This document shows, in pieces, positions 17,469-26,575 of a stretch of DNA of 64,000 bases. Source of the stretch: Sporomusaceae bacterium (GTDB lineage: Bacteria; Bacillota; Negativicutes; UBA1444); NCBI GenBank assembly GCA_018434355.1, contig JAHDPL010000020.1:118255-182254 (forward strand), written 5' to 3'. Numbering within the stretch: the stretch's first letter is position 1; each line of letters begins with the position of its first letter. A model generated the notes under the pieces. It was not told the DNA's origin and ran no database searches. It saw nothing but the letters and a program-made list of their open reading frames with translations. A program made the translations under genes and the position numbers.

Positions 17469-18692
17469 ATGATGAAACAACGGATTCTGGACACAAGTGA
17501 CAGACTGTTTGACGAAATGCTCGATTTTGCAGGCGAGCTTATCCGCACGCCCAGCCCCAGCGGCGGGGAAAAAGCGCTGGCCGAACTGTGCGCCGCCCAA
17601 ATGCGCCAACTCGGCTACGATGAAGTGTTTATCGACGCGATCGGCAACGTGGTCGGCGTGCTGCGCGGCAGCGGCGGCGGCCCCAGCCTGATGTTCAACT
17701 CGCACATGGACCATGTGGACCCCGGCAATGAGGCGCTGTGGCAATACCCGCCGTTTGGCGGTGTCGTGGCAGGCGGCTACCTGCACGGTCGGGCAGCCAG
17801 CGATGTCAAAGGCGGCCTGGCAGCGCAAATTTACGCCGGGGCCCTGCTGCGGCAAGTCGGCATTCTGCACAAAGGGGATATCATCTTTAGCGGCGTTGTT
17901 CAGGAAGAACCGGCCGAAATGCTGGGCATCCGGCATTTGTGCGAACAAACGTTGCCGGAACGCCAGCTGCGATTCGACCTGATGCTCAGTTCGGAAGCCA
18001 CCGGTCTCAATCTGTTTCTCGGCCATCGCGGCCGGGTGGAACTGGAAATTGTAACTGAGGGCCGAACTAGTCACGGCAGTGCGCCCTGGCGCGGCATCAA
18101 CGCGGTCGGCAAGATGCTGCCTGTACTAATGGCGGTCGAACAACTGGCTGGGACGCTGCCGACCCACCCTGTTCTCGGTCAGGCTACGCTGGCGTTGACC
18201 AATATCAGTTGCAGCCCCGGCCGGTTGTCGATCATCCCCGATGTCTGCAGCGTCGCTCTCGACCGGCGACTGCTGCCGGAAGAAACCCCGGCCCAGGCCC
18301 TGGCCCAAATTGAAGCGATCCTGGCTGAGTTGGCCGCCAGCGATGCTGATTTCAAAGCGACCGCCCGCATCCGTAACGTGCGCGAAACGTCCTGGACTGG
18401 CCTCGTCGCCGACTGCGCCAAGCAAATGGAAGCCTGGCTGATCCGCCCGGAACACCCGCTGGTCATCGAAACTGCCAAAGCGCTGCATGCGGTCGGTCAA
18501 ACACCGGATTTTGGCATCTGGGACTTTGCCACCGACGCCAGCTACGTCACCGGCGTGCTCGGCATCCCGACCATCGGTTACTCGCCGATGGAGGAGCAAT
18601 ATGCCCATACGCCGAGCGACCGGGTCAGTCTGGAAATGATGAAAAAGGCCCTGGCCGGCAATGCAGCCATCGCGGAACGAATCACAGGTTAG
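17469..18692 (+). CDS. M20 family metallohydrolase (YgeY/ArgE-like)
   Basis: 407 residues; tandem ATG at 17469/17472 after AAAGGAAG. Metal site of M20 enzymes: NSHMDHVDPG, GRAASDVKGG, and the EE pair in VQEEPAE; the dimerisation domain starts at SHGSAPW. Close in motif to the YgeY-type hydrolases linked to amidohydrolase pathways. It probably removes an N-acyl or N-carbamoyl group from an amino acid. A second, clearly related M20 gene lies at 25056-26360. Confidence 0.85.
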   Translation: MMKQRILDTSDRLFDEMLDFAGELIRTPSPSGGEKALAELCAAQMRQLGYDEVFIDAIGNVVGVLRGSGGGPSLMFNSHMDHVDPGNEALWQYPPFGGVVAGGYLHGRAASDVKGGLAAQIYAGALLRQVGILHKGDIIFSGVVQEEPAEMLGIRHLCEQTLPERQLRFDLMLSSEATGLNLFLGHRGRVELEIVTEGRTSHGSAPWRGINAVGKMLPVLMAVEQLAGTLPTHPVLGQATLALTNISCSPGRLSIIPDVCSVALDRRLLPEETPAQALAQIEAILAELAASDADFKATARIRNVRETSWTGLVADCAKQMEAWLIRPEHPLVIETAKALHAVGQTPDFGIWDFATDASYVTGVLGIPTIGYSPMEEQYAHTPSDRVSLEMMKKALAGNAAIAERITG

Positions 18693-18705
18693 AGGAGGCA
18701 ACAGC

Positions 18706-19863
18706 ATGTCTGTCAGTTTGTTTTTATCGCCCGAGCGGATTTTATTTGGCTGGGGCAGCGTGGAAAAGACCGGCGAGGAAACTTTGCGCTACGGCAGCAA
18801 AGCCCTGCTCGTCTCCGGCAAAAGCTCCTCCCGTGCCAATGGCGCCCTGACTACAGTTATGTCGTCTCTGGCGGCCAGCGGAATCGAGGCAACGCTGTTT
18901 TGCGAAGTCGAGTCCGATCCGAGCGTCCACACGGTCACGACCGGCGCCGCGCTGGCCCGGCAATCCGGCGCCTCCGTTGTCGTCGCGCTTGGCGGCGGCA
19001 GTCCGCTCGATGCAGCCAAAGCGATCGCCCTGATGGCAACCAACCCGGGCCAGATCGGCGATTATGAAAAAACAATGCCGACGCAGCCGGGCCTGCCGGT
19101 TGTCGCCATCCCCACCACCGCCGGCACCGGCAGCGAAGTCACAAAATTCGTTGTCGTCACCGATACGGAACGCAAAGTCAAAATGTTGATCAACAGTCCG
19201 TATTTGATTCCCCGGACAGCGCTGCTCGACCCGCAGCTGACCCTCAGCGTCCCGCCGGCATTCACCGCCGGCCCCGGCATGGATGCACTGACTCACGCGA
19301 TCGAAGCCTACCAATCCAGTCTGGCTTCGCCGACTACCGATGTGTTTGCCTTGTCGGCGATCAAGCTGATCGGCGCCAATCTGGTCCAGGCGACACTGAA
19401 CGGCGGCAATATCAGCGCCCGCACGGCGATGCTGCTCGGCCAGTTACATGCCGGCCTCGCCTTTGGCAACGCTTCGGTGGCGCTGGTACACGCGATGTCG
19501 CGGCCGCTCGGCGCTCATTTCGGCATCTCCCACGGACAGGCTAACGCAATCTTACTCCCCTGGGTCATGCAATTCAACCTACCGGCCTGCCCGGAAAAAT
19601 TCGTCTGCATTGCCGAAGCGCTTGGATGCAATACCGCCGGACTTTCGTTGCGACAAGCCGGCCAGTTGTCTGTAAGCCGCGTTCGCGAAATTTACGCCGA
19701 TACCGGCCTGCCACTGACCTTGTCTGAGCTGGGCATTCCCGCCACTGCCATTCCCACGCTGGCCGGCGACGCCTTCCAGAGCGGCAGCGTGCTGTTCAAC
19801 CCGCGTAAACCTACCCTGACTGAAATCGAACAACTCTACCACGCCTGCCTGACAGGCAAATAA
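18706..19863 (+). CDS. Iron-containing alcohol dehydrogenase
   Basis: 385 residues; ATG 18706 chosen for AGAGGAGG at 18691-18698. Family signatures: GGGSPLDAAKAIA and TTAGTGSEVT (NAD binding) and the metal ligands Asp/His in GMDALTHAIEAY plus two histidines around HAMSRPLGAHFGISHG. It interconverts an aldehyde and an alcohol with NAD(P)H. Next to a class III aminotransferase it could reduce a semialdehyde or 2-sulfo-/3-oxo-aldehyde product; the substrate is open. Confidence 0.88.
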   Translation: MSVSLFLSPERILFGWGSVEKTGEETLRYGSKALLVSGKSSSRANGALTTVMSSLAASGIEATLFCEVESDPSVHTVTTGAALARQSGASVVVALGGGSPLDAAKAIALMATNPGQIGDYEKTMPTQPGLPVVAIPTTAGTGSEVTKFVVVTDTERKVKMLINSPYLIPRTALLDPQLTLSVPPAFTAGPGMDALTHAIEAYQSSLASPTTDVFALSAIKLIGANLVQATLNGGNISARTAMLLGQLHAGLAFGNASVALVHAMSRPLGAHFGISHGQANAILLPWVMQFNLPACPEKFVCIAEALGCNTAGLSLRQAGQLSVSRVREIYADTGLPLTLSELGIPATAIPTLAGDAFQSGSVLFNPRKPTLTEIEQLYHACLTGK

Positions 19864-19881
19864 GAAGGGAGCGATTTTATC

Positions 19882-21258
19882 ATGGCAACACCGCTTGACG
19901 TCGATCAACTCGTCAGCTTGGCCAAAGACCATCTCTGGTTGCAGCTGACCAACCACTCCGCTTTTGCGACGCAAGAACCGCAAATCATGGTCTCCGGTGA
20001 CGGCTGCAACCTCACCGACGCCCGGGGCAACACCTATCTCGACATGTTGTCCGGCGGCGTCTGGTGCGTCAACGTCGGTTACGGTCGCGAATCGATGGTG
20101 CAGGCGGCAGCCGAGCAGCTGCGCACGCTGCCTTACTATGCCGGCACTGTCGCCAATCCGCCCTACATCTTGTTGGCAGCCAAACTCGCTTCGTTGTTGC
20201 CGTCGCTGCCCAAAGCCTATATTTCCAACAGCGGCTCAGAGGCCAACGAAAAAGCATTTAAACTGTCGCGGCTATACTTTGCCGTGTCAGAAAACCAGAA
20301 AGGTAAACATAAAATCATCTACCGCGACCGCGACTATCACGGCAGCACGCTGGCCGTGCTCAGCGCCGGCGGCCAACAGGAACGCAACGCCGGCTTCGGC
20401 CCCTTCGCGCCCGGTTTTGTCGAAATCCCCCATGCCTGCTGCTACCGTTGTCCGTTTGGCAAAACTTATCCCGGTTGCAACATCGACTGTGCCCGCGCCC
20501 TAGAAACGGCGATTCTCAAGGAAGGGCCGGACACGGTAGCCTCGGTGATTTTGGAACCGATCACCGCCGGCGGCGGCATCATCCCGCCGGTAGCGGAGTA
20601 TTTTCCGTTGATTCAACAGATCTGTCGCAAATACGAAGTGTTGCTGATTATCGATGAAGTGGTGGCCGGTTTCGGTCGGACCGGCAAAATGTTCGGGCAC
20701 CAGCACTACGATGTCACGCCGGACATGGTAACGCTGGCCAAAGGCATCGCCAGTTCCTACATGCCGCTGTCAGCCACCTTGACCAGTCAGGCGATCTTCG
20801 ACCGGTTCCTGACTCCACTTAGTGACAGCTTCGGTTATTTCCGCGACATCAGCACCTACGGCGGTTGCGCGGCTGGCTGCAGCCTGGCGCTGGAAAACAT
20901 CCGCATCCTCGAAGACGAAAAACTGGTCGAACACAGCGCCGCCATGGGCAGCTACTTGCTCGACCAGTTGAAACAGTTCGCCGACCACCCGCTGGTGGGC
21001 GATATTCGCGGCCTTGGCTTGTTCGCCGGCATTGAGCTGGTCGCAGACAAAAAGACCAAAGCGCCTGCTGCGGAAAGCACGCTGGCCACTGTCGTCGCCG
21101 ATGTGAAAAAGCAGGGCGTGCTGATGGGCCGAATGGGCCGCAGCGTTCCCGGTCACAACAACGTGCTGACCCTGGCCCCGGCCCTCATCGTCACGAAAGA
21201 TCAGATCGACCGGACCGTGGCCGCGATCGGCGCGGCGCTGGGCAACTTGAAACCTTAG
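19882..21258 (+). CDS. Class III PLP aminotransferase
   Basis: 458 residues; ATG 19882 after GAAGGGA. Fold-type-I class III features: SNSGSEANEKAFKLSR phosphate loop, LLIIDEVVAGFGRTG with the pyridine-binding Asp, and the Schiff-base lysine K287 in TLAKGIASS. An insert CCYRCPFGKTYPGC carries several cysteines. Family members use omega-amino acids, taurine, beta-alanine or 4-aminobutyrate with pyruvate or 2-oxoglutarate. Pairing with the dehydrogenase suggests amine to aldehyde to alcohol conversion. Its stop codon sits inside a hairpin shared with the convergent pyc gene. Confidence 0.88.
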   Translation: MATPLDVDQLVSLAKDHLWLQLTNHSAFATQEPQIMVSGDGCNLTDARGNTYLDMLSGGVWCVNVGYGRESMVQAAAEQLRTLPYYAGTVANPPYILLAAKLASLLPSLPKAYISNSGSEANEKAFKLSRLYFAVSENQKGKHKIIYRDRDYHGSTLAVLSAGGQQERNAGFGPFAPGFVEIPHACCYRCPFGKTYPGCNIDCARALETAILKEGPDTVASVILEPITAGGGIIPPVAEYFPLIQQICRKYEVLLIIDEVVAGFGRTGKMFGHQHYDVTPDMVTLAKGIASSYMPLSATLTSQAIFDRFLTPLSDSFGYFRDISTYGGCAAGCSLALENIRILEDEKLVEHSAAMGSYLLDQLKQFADHPLVGDIRGLGLFAGIELVADKKTKAPAAESTLATVVADVKKQGVLMGRMGRSVPGHNNVLTLAPALIVTKDQIDRTVAAIGAALGNLKP

Positions 21259-21278
21259 CCGGATTTCGTTTCCGGCTA
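21256..21278. terminator. Short hairpin containing both convergent stop codons
   Basis: TAGCCGGA (21256-21263) pairs perfectly with TCCGGCTA (21271-21278). The first three bases are the aminotransferase stop, and the last three are the pyc stop on the other strand. There is no long T tract, so termination is probably weak. Confidence 0.5.
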
Positions 21279-24200
21279 GTTCGCCTCCGGTCGGGCCAGT
21301 TCGAGCAGCAGATCGCCGGACTCGATGACATCGCCGGCCTTAACGTGAATTTCCTTGACGAAGCCATGAATGGACGCCTGAATCGAGGTTTCCATCTTCA
21401 TGGCTTCTGTTGCGACCAGCGGCGTGCCTTTTTTCACTTTGGCCCCCGGCTGCACCAGCACTTTCACCACCGAACCGGACATCGTCGCCGCCACCTGCTC
21501 CGGGTTGGTCGGATCGGCTTTGCGGCGCACCGCTACAGTGGTTTTGGCGGTCTTGTCCTTGATCAGCGTTTCCCGCACCGCCCCGTTCAGTTCGAAACTG
21601 ACGTTGCGCATGCCGGCGGCGTCGGGCGCGCCCACCGACAATAACCGGATATACAGCGTCTTGCCCTGTTCGATATCGACCCGCAGCTCTTCGCCCGGCA
21701 ACATGCCGTAAAAGAACGCCGGCGTATCCAACACCGAAACGTCGCCATATTCCTGCAGGAAAACCAGCCAGTCCTTGAACACCTTCGGATACAGGGCATA
21801 GGCCAGAACGTCCTTCTCCGTGGTCTCGCGGTGGGGAACCGGGCCGATGGCGGTGCGGAGCGCGCCAAAATCGACCGGCGGCAGCAGTTCGCCCGGGCGG
21901 CAAGTGAGCGGTGGACGGCCCTTCAGAATAATTTGCTGCAATTTTTGCGGAAAGCCTTGGTACGGCTGGCCGATCTGTCCTTCGAAAAACTCGACCACCG
22001 ATTGCGGGAAATTCAGGTGCTCGCCTTTATCATACACATCCTGCTCGGCAAGTCCGTTTTCCACCATGAACAAGGCCATGTCGCCGACCACTTTCGATGA
22101 CGGGGTCACTTTGACGATATCGCCGAACAGGTCATTGACCCGGCGGTACATTTTTTTCACTTCTTCCCAGCGCGGCTCCAGCCCCAGCGCCCTGGCCTGC
22201 TGTTTCAGGTTGCTGTACTGGCCGCCCGGCATCTCGTGCTCGTATACTTCCGGGTTGGGGAAATACAGTTTGGCGTCAAAATCGGCGTAGTAGGCCCGCA
22301 CATCTTCCCAATAGTGCGACAGCTCGTTGAGGCCATGAATGTCAGCCTCCGGCTGCCGCCTGTGACCGGACAACGCATAGTACAGGCTGTTGGCGCTGGG
22401 CTGCGAAGTCATGCCAGCCAGTGAAGAAATCGCCACATCGACGATATCGACGCCGGCGTCGATTGCCCGGGCATAGGTGTAAATGCCATTGCCGCTGGTG
22501 TCGTGCATGTGTAGATGGACCGGGATATCCACCGCGTCCTTGATCGCCGAAACCAATTGATACGCCGCCTCCGGCTTCAGCAGTCCGGCCATGTCCTTGA
22601 TGCCGAGGATGTGCGTGCCGGCCCGCTCCAGTTCCTTGGCCATGTTCACATAATAAGCCAGGTCATATTTGTTGCGAGCGGGATTCAGAATATCGCCGGT
22701 GTAGCAGAGAGCCGCCTCGGCCACCTTGCCGGATTCGCGCACCGCATTGATTGCCACCCGCATGCCCTCCAGCCAGTTCAGGCTGTCAAAGATCCGGAAC
22801 ACATCAATGCCGGCGCTGGCCGATTCGGCGACAAACCGCCGCACCACATTGTCGGGGTAGTTGGTATAGCCGACTGCATTGGCGGAACGCAGCAGCATCT
22901 GGAACAAAATGTTCGGCGATTTTTGCCGCAGCGCCGCCAGCCGCTCCCACGGGTCTTCGTGCAAAAACCGGTAGGCCACGTCAAAGGTCGCGCCGCCCCA
23001 CATTTCCAGCGAAAACAGATTGGGCAACAACCGCGCCGTCGGTTCGATGATCGCGGCCATATCACGGGTCCGCACCCGGGTCGCTAATAGCGACTGATGC
23101 GCATCGCGCAGCGTCGTGTCGGTCAGCAGCACTTTTTCCTGCGATTTGATCCAGTCAATCAGGCCGCTGACACCGTGCTGGTCGAGAATCTGCTTCGTGC
23201 CGGCCGGCAGTTCTCCCGACTTCGGCTGCGGCATCCGCGGCGGCTGGAAGGCGGGTTTTTCTTTGCGGCTGATTCCTTCATAGCCGTTGACGGTGATGTT
23301 GCCAAGATATTTCAACAGCTTGCTGGCCCGGTCCTTGCGGTCGGGAAACACGAACAGCTCCGGCGAGCTGTCGACGAATGAAGTGTCGTAGCTTCCCTGC
23401 AGAAATTTCTCATGACTTACTACATTGATCAGGAACGGGATATTGGTTTTGACGCCGCGAATCCGGAATTCGCCCAGTCCTCGCTGCATTTTGGCGATTG
23501 CCGCCTTGCGGCTAAGCCCCCAAGTCATCGCCTTGACCAACAGCGAATCATAATAGGGGGTGATCACCGAACCGGCGTAGGCATTGCTGCCGTCCAGCCG
23601 CAGGCCGAACCCGCCGCCGCTGCGGTAAGTCGTCAGTTTCCCCGTATCCGGCTGAAAATTGTTGGCCGGGTCTTCGGTCGTCACCCGGCACTGAATCGCA
23701 TGGCCGTAGCAGCGGATGTTCGCCTGGGAAGTGATGCCGATCTCCTCGCTGAACAGCGAACAGCCGTCGGCGATCAGCAGCTGCGACTGCACAATGTCGA
23801 TGCCTGTGACCATTTCGGTGATCGTGTGTTCGACCTGCACGCGTGGATTGACTTCGATGAAATAGAATTGATGGTCCGGCGTCACCAGGAACTCGACCGT
23901 GCCGGCGTTGACATAGCCGACGTTCTTCATCAGCTTGACCGCCGCCTGGCAGATGTCCAGCCTGAGCGCCTGCGGCAAAGCGGCCGGCGCCACTTCCACC
24001 AGTTTTTGATGGCGGCGCTGCACCGAGCAGTCCCGCTCGAACAGATGCATGATATTTCCCTGCTGGTCGCCGAGAATCTGCACTTCGATGTGGCGGGGCT
24101 GTTCCAGCAGTTTTTCCAGATAGACTTCCGCGCTGCCAAACGCGGCCTTGGCTTCCGAACGCGCCTGATCGTACAGCGTCTCCAGCGATGCCGCGTCGCG

Positions 24201-24722
24201 CACGACCCGCATGCCGCGTCCGCCGCCGCCCATCACTGCCTTGATCATCAGCGGAAAGCCGTATTGCTCGGCAAACTGCTTCACTTCGGCCAACCCGGAC
24301 ACCGGTCCGTCGGTGCCGGGAATCATCGGAATCCCGGCCAGCTTCGCCTGGATCCGTGCGTTGATCTTGTCGCCGAACATCGTCAGATGGCGCAGCTCCG
24401 GCCCGATGAAAATCAGGCCTTCCTCGGCGCAGCGCTCGGCTAGCTTGGCATTCTCCGACAAAAACCCATAACCGGGATGAATCGCGTCGACATTGTTTTC
24501 CTTGGCGATTTTAATGATTCCTTCGATATCGAGATAGGCCTCGATCGGCCCCTTCCCTTCGCCGATCAGATAGGTCTCGTCCGCCTTGTAGCGGTGCAAC
24601 GACAGCACATCCTCCTGCGAATAAATCGCCACCGTGCGGATTCCCAGCTCCGAACAGGCGCGAAACACGCGAATGGCAATTTCGCCACGATTGGCAACCA
24701 GCACCGTTTTAATTCTGTTCAT
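21276..24722 (-). CDS. pyc: Pyruvate carboxylase
   Basis: 1148 residues, full family length. Order: biotin carboxylase ~1-455 (VANRGEIAIRV start, ATP loop GGGGRGM), carboxyltransferase ~525-800 (LLTDTTLRDAHQSL, metal HMHDTSGN), PYC allosteric/tetramer region, and a biotinyl domain at the end with EAMKME, biotin on K1109. It makes oxaloacetate from pyruvate, bicarbonate and ATP for anaplerosis in the cytosol. A single chain, so not the two-subunit type. ATG 24722 is followed directly by the canonical N-terminus. Confidence 0.97.
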   Translation of the reverse strand: MNRIKTVLVANRGEIAIRVFRACSELGIRTVAIYSQEDVLSLHRYKADETYLIGEGKGPIEAYLDIEGIIKIAKENNVDAIHPGYGFLSENAKLAERCAEEGLIFIGPELRHLTMFGDKINARIQAKLAGIPMIPGTDGPVSGLAEVKQFAEQYGFPLMIKAVMGGGGRGMRVVRDAASLETLYDQARSEAKAAFGSAEVYLEKLLEQPRHIEVQILGDQQGNIMHLFERDCSVQRRHQKLVEVAPAALPQALRLDICQAAVKLMKNVGYVNAGTVEFLVTPDHQFYFIEVNPRVQVEHTITEMVTGIDIVQSQLLIADGCSLFSEEIGITSQANIRCYGHAIQCRVTTEDPANNFQPDTGKLTTYRSGGGFGLRLDGSNAYAGSVITPYYDSLLVKAMTWGLSRKAAIAKMQRGLGEFRIRGVKTNIPFLINVVSHEKFLQGSYDTSFVDSSPELFVFPDRKDRASKLLKYLGNITVNGYEGISRKEKPAFQPPRMPQPKSGELPAGTKQILDQHGVSGLIDWIKSQEKVLLTDTTLRDAHQSLLATRVRTRDMAAIIEPTARLLPNLFSLEMWGGATFDVAYRFLHEDPWERLAALRQKSPNILFQMLLRSANAVGYTNYPDNVVRRFVAESASAGIDVFRIFDSLNWLEGMRVAINAVRESGKVAEAALCYTGDILNPARNKYDLAYYVNMAKELERAGTHILGIKDMAGLLKPEAAYQLVSAIKDAVDIPVHLHMHDTSGNGIYTYARAIDAGVDIVDVAISSLAGMTSQPSANSLYYALSGHRRQPEADIHGLNELSHYWEDVRAYYADFDAKLYFPNPEVYEHEMPGGQYSNLKQQARALGLEPRWEEVKKMYRRVNDLFGDIVKVTPSSKVVGDMALFMVENGLAEQDVYDKGEHLNFPQSVVEFFEGQIGQPYQGFPQKLQQIILKGRPPLTCRPGELLPPVDFGALRTAIGPVPHRETTEKDVLAYALYPKVFKDWLVFLQEYGDVSVLDTPAFFYGMLPGEELRVDIEQGKTLYIRLLSVGAPDAAGMRNVSFELNGAVRETLIKDKTAKTTVAVRRKADPTNPEQVAATMSGSVVKVLVQPGAKVKKGTPLVATEAMKMETSIQASIHGFVKEIHVKAGDVIESGDLLLELARPEAN

Positions 24723-25011
24723 TCCCCATTCACTCCTTCACTGGCAGCCAGTCCGGCCATCCATATTACTGCATTCACTTTGAACGCACCTTGTCAGTCT
24801 ATCACAAAGCAAATCCTTGCTCAAGGGACGTTTATGCTATATATTATGCTTTTTTCGCATAAAAAGTTTACAGATTTCTCGGCAATAATCAGAAATAGTT
24901 CGTTTTTATCGGGGATTCAACAAATAAAACTGTAGTTTAGGCTTTGCGAGTGTAAAGACACCTCCGTTTCCTTGTCAAAACGCCAGGTATAGAAACAGCA
25001 ACAAATTGCAT
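24723..25011 (-). promoter_or_regulatory. pyc promoter region
   Basis: No gene seen. On the minus strand a -35 box TTGAGC (24819-24824) and -10 box TAGACT (24796-24801) are 17 bases apart and point to pyc. Upstream lies an inverted repeat TTATGC-N7-GCATAA at 24844-24862, a possible regulator site. The rest is AT-rich with nothing recognisable. Confidence 0.5.
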
Positions 25012-25039
25012 ATAAAAAATAAGGCGGGAAAATCCCGCC
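25012..25039 (-). terminator. Terminator of the urt/amidase operon
   Basis: On the minus strand GGCGGGA-TTT-TCCCGCC (25023-25039) is followed by TTATTTTTTATA, 16 bases after the M20 stop. Confidence 0.85.
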
Positions 25040-25055
25040 AAGGCATTGCAACTTT

Positions 25056-26360
25056 CTATTCGAGCGAAAACCCATCCTTAGGCAGTTTCGCCAGCTCGAG
25101 GAAAATCGCCGCATTGCCGGCAATCGCCTGCTGCATGAAGTCAGTACGAACCTTGTCGATTGGCCGGTGGCAGTAAAACTCCTGCATCGGCGAATAGCCG
25201 ACCGCCGGCTTTTTGTCTCGTCCGCAGACCACCGAAAGGTCGGTGCCGAAATCCCAATAGCCGTATTTCACCGGCTGGCCGAGACTGGCCAGGCCATTTG
25301 CCGCCGCCTGGACAAACGCATGCTCCGGTTCAATCTTCCAGGCCTGCTTGACATTGGGGATCGTGGCCGTCAGGCCGGTGTAGAACGTACGGGGCACGGC
25401 GGCAATCTCCACCCGGGCCCGGAAATCTTTGTCTTTGGTTGCCAGTTCATCAATGATCGCCTGAATCTGGGCGACGCAGCCTTCGGCAGTTTCGCCGGGA
25501 ACCATCCGCCGGTCATAGGTGATCTGGCAGCGGTCCGGCACGATGCACATCGACCCCGGCGTGCAGTTGATGATCGTCAGGGCGATGCTAGACCGTCCGA
25601 GTTTTTCGTCTTGCAGCGCTTCTGCCGCCACCACTTGCTCGACCCGGTCGATGAAGGCGGTCGCTTTGTTGACGGCGTTGATCCCCAGCCAAGGCGCGCT
25701 GCCATGCGAGGTCACTCCCTCAATGGTCACTTGCAGTTCGACCCGGCCACGATGGCCGAGATACAGTTTCAGCGAGGTCGCCTCGCAGGAAACCACCCCG
25801 TCATAGTCCATCCCTCGTGCCGGCAGCGTTTCACTAATCAGCTTGGTCATGCCGAGTTGCTCGGCCGGCTCTTCCAGTACGACGCCGCTGAACATGAAGG
25901 TGCCGGCAATTTCATGACCCTGCTCGCGCAGCTTCAGCAGCAGTGCCCCGGCATAGATCTGGCAGGCGCCGCCACCTTTGACATCAGCCGCCGCCCGGCC
26001 ATGGATCACTTCGGTCAGCTCGGTGCCGGTGCGGTCCTGATTTTCCATCAGATCGACGTCAATCACCGCTCCGTACGGGTCGTAGCCCAGCCACTCCGCC
26101 GGGTCGCCCGGCTCCACATGGTCGAGATGGGCGTTGTACATGATCGTCGGCCCCGGCTGTGTGCCGCGGATGATGCCGACGATATTGCCCCAGTTGTCGC
26201 GGAACACTTCGTCGTAGCCGAGTTTTTCCATCTCGGCCAGATACAGGTCGGCGACGCCTTTTTCCTTACCCGGCAACGCCGGTATGCGGATCAGCCGCTG
26301 GCAAAATTCCACGGCGGCCGGTTTTAGCTCGGCTGCCAGTTGATTAAGCAGGTTGGACAT
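25056..26360 (-). CDS. M20 family metallohydrolase, second copy
   Basis: 434 residues; ATG 26360. Same M20 motifs as the gene at 17469: NAHLDHVEPGD, HGRAAADVKGG, LEEPAE, LGHRGRVELQVTIEG and TSHGSAPW. The two proteins are plainly paralogous; this one carries an insert of ~20 residues after the first metal motif. It is the last gene of the urt/amidase operon and probably hydrolyses the amide or N-carbamoyl intermediate produced upstream. Confidence 0.87.
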   Translation of the reverse strand: MSNLLNQLAAELKPAAVEFCQRLIRIPALPGKEKGVADLYLAEMEKLGYDEVFRDNWGNIVGIIRGTQPGPTIMYNAHLDHVEPGDPAEWLGYDPYGAVIDVDLMENQDRTGTELTEVIHGRAAADVKGGGACQIYAGALLLKLREQGHEIAGTFMFSGVVLEEPAEQLGMTKLISETLPARGMDYDGVVSCEATSLKLYLGHRGRVELQVTIEGVTSHGSAPWLGINAVNKATAFIDRVEQVVAAEALQDEKLGRSSIALTIINCTPGSMCIVPDRCQITYDRRMVPGETAEGCVAQIQAIIDELATKDKDFRARVEIAAVPRTFYTGLTATIPNVKQAWKIEPEHAFVQAAANGLASLGQPVKYGYWDFGTDLSVVCGRDKKPAVGYSPMQEFYCHRPIDKVRTDFMQQAIAGNAAIFLELAKLPKDGFSLE

Positions 26361-26374
26361 CGGTTATCCCTCCG

Positions 26375-26575
26375 TTATTTGGTCGGCGGCTCCGGTTTCA
26401 ACACAAACGCCGATGCAGGCGCCAGTTCAGGCGGAAATTTCTCGGCTACTGCTCGGGCCGCCGCCAGCAGACCCGCCACTTCTACGGCATAGCGGGGCAG
26501 GTACGATTCGAGCGCCGGATTGACACTGCGCCCGTTCAGCTCGCTGGTCATGCAGTGCAGGGTTTTTACTTCCAC
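26375..26575 (-). CDS. AtzG-like small amidase partner
   Basis: 66 residues from GTG 26575, chosen because AAGGAAG at 26584-26590 gives a spacing of eight; a GTG at 26584 lies too close. The start overlaps the amidase stop. The helical region VEVAGLLAAARAVAEKFPPELAPASAFVLKP resembles the short AtzG/GatC-type subunits that pair with AtzE amidases and end in a Pro-rich tail. It probably stabilises the amidase. Confidence 0.6.
   Translation of the reverse strand: MEVKTLHCMTSELNGRSVNPALESYLPRYAVEVAGLLAAARAVAEKFPPELAPASAFVLKPEPPTK

Noticed and set aside
23412..24443. 343-codon plus-strand frame inside pyc
   Set aside because: Antisense to the biotin carboxylase domain; His/Arg/Gln-rich composition typical of shadows.
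25167..26327. 386-codon plus-strand frame opposite the M20 gene
   Set aside because: Antisense shadow with no recognisable domain or ribosome site.
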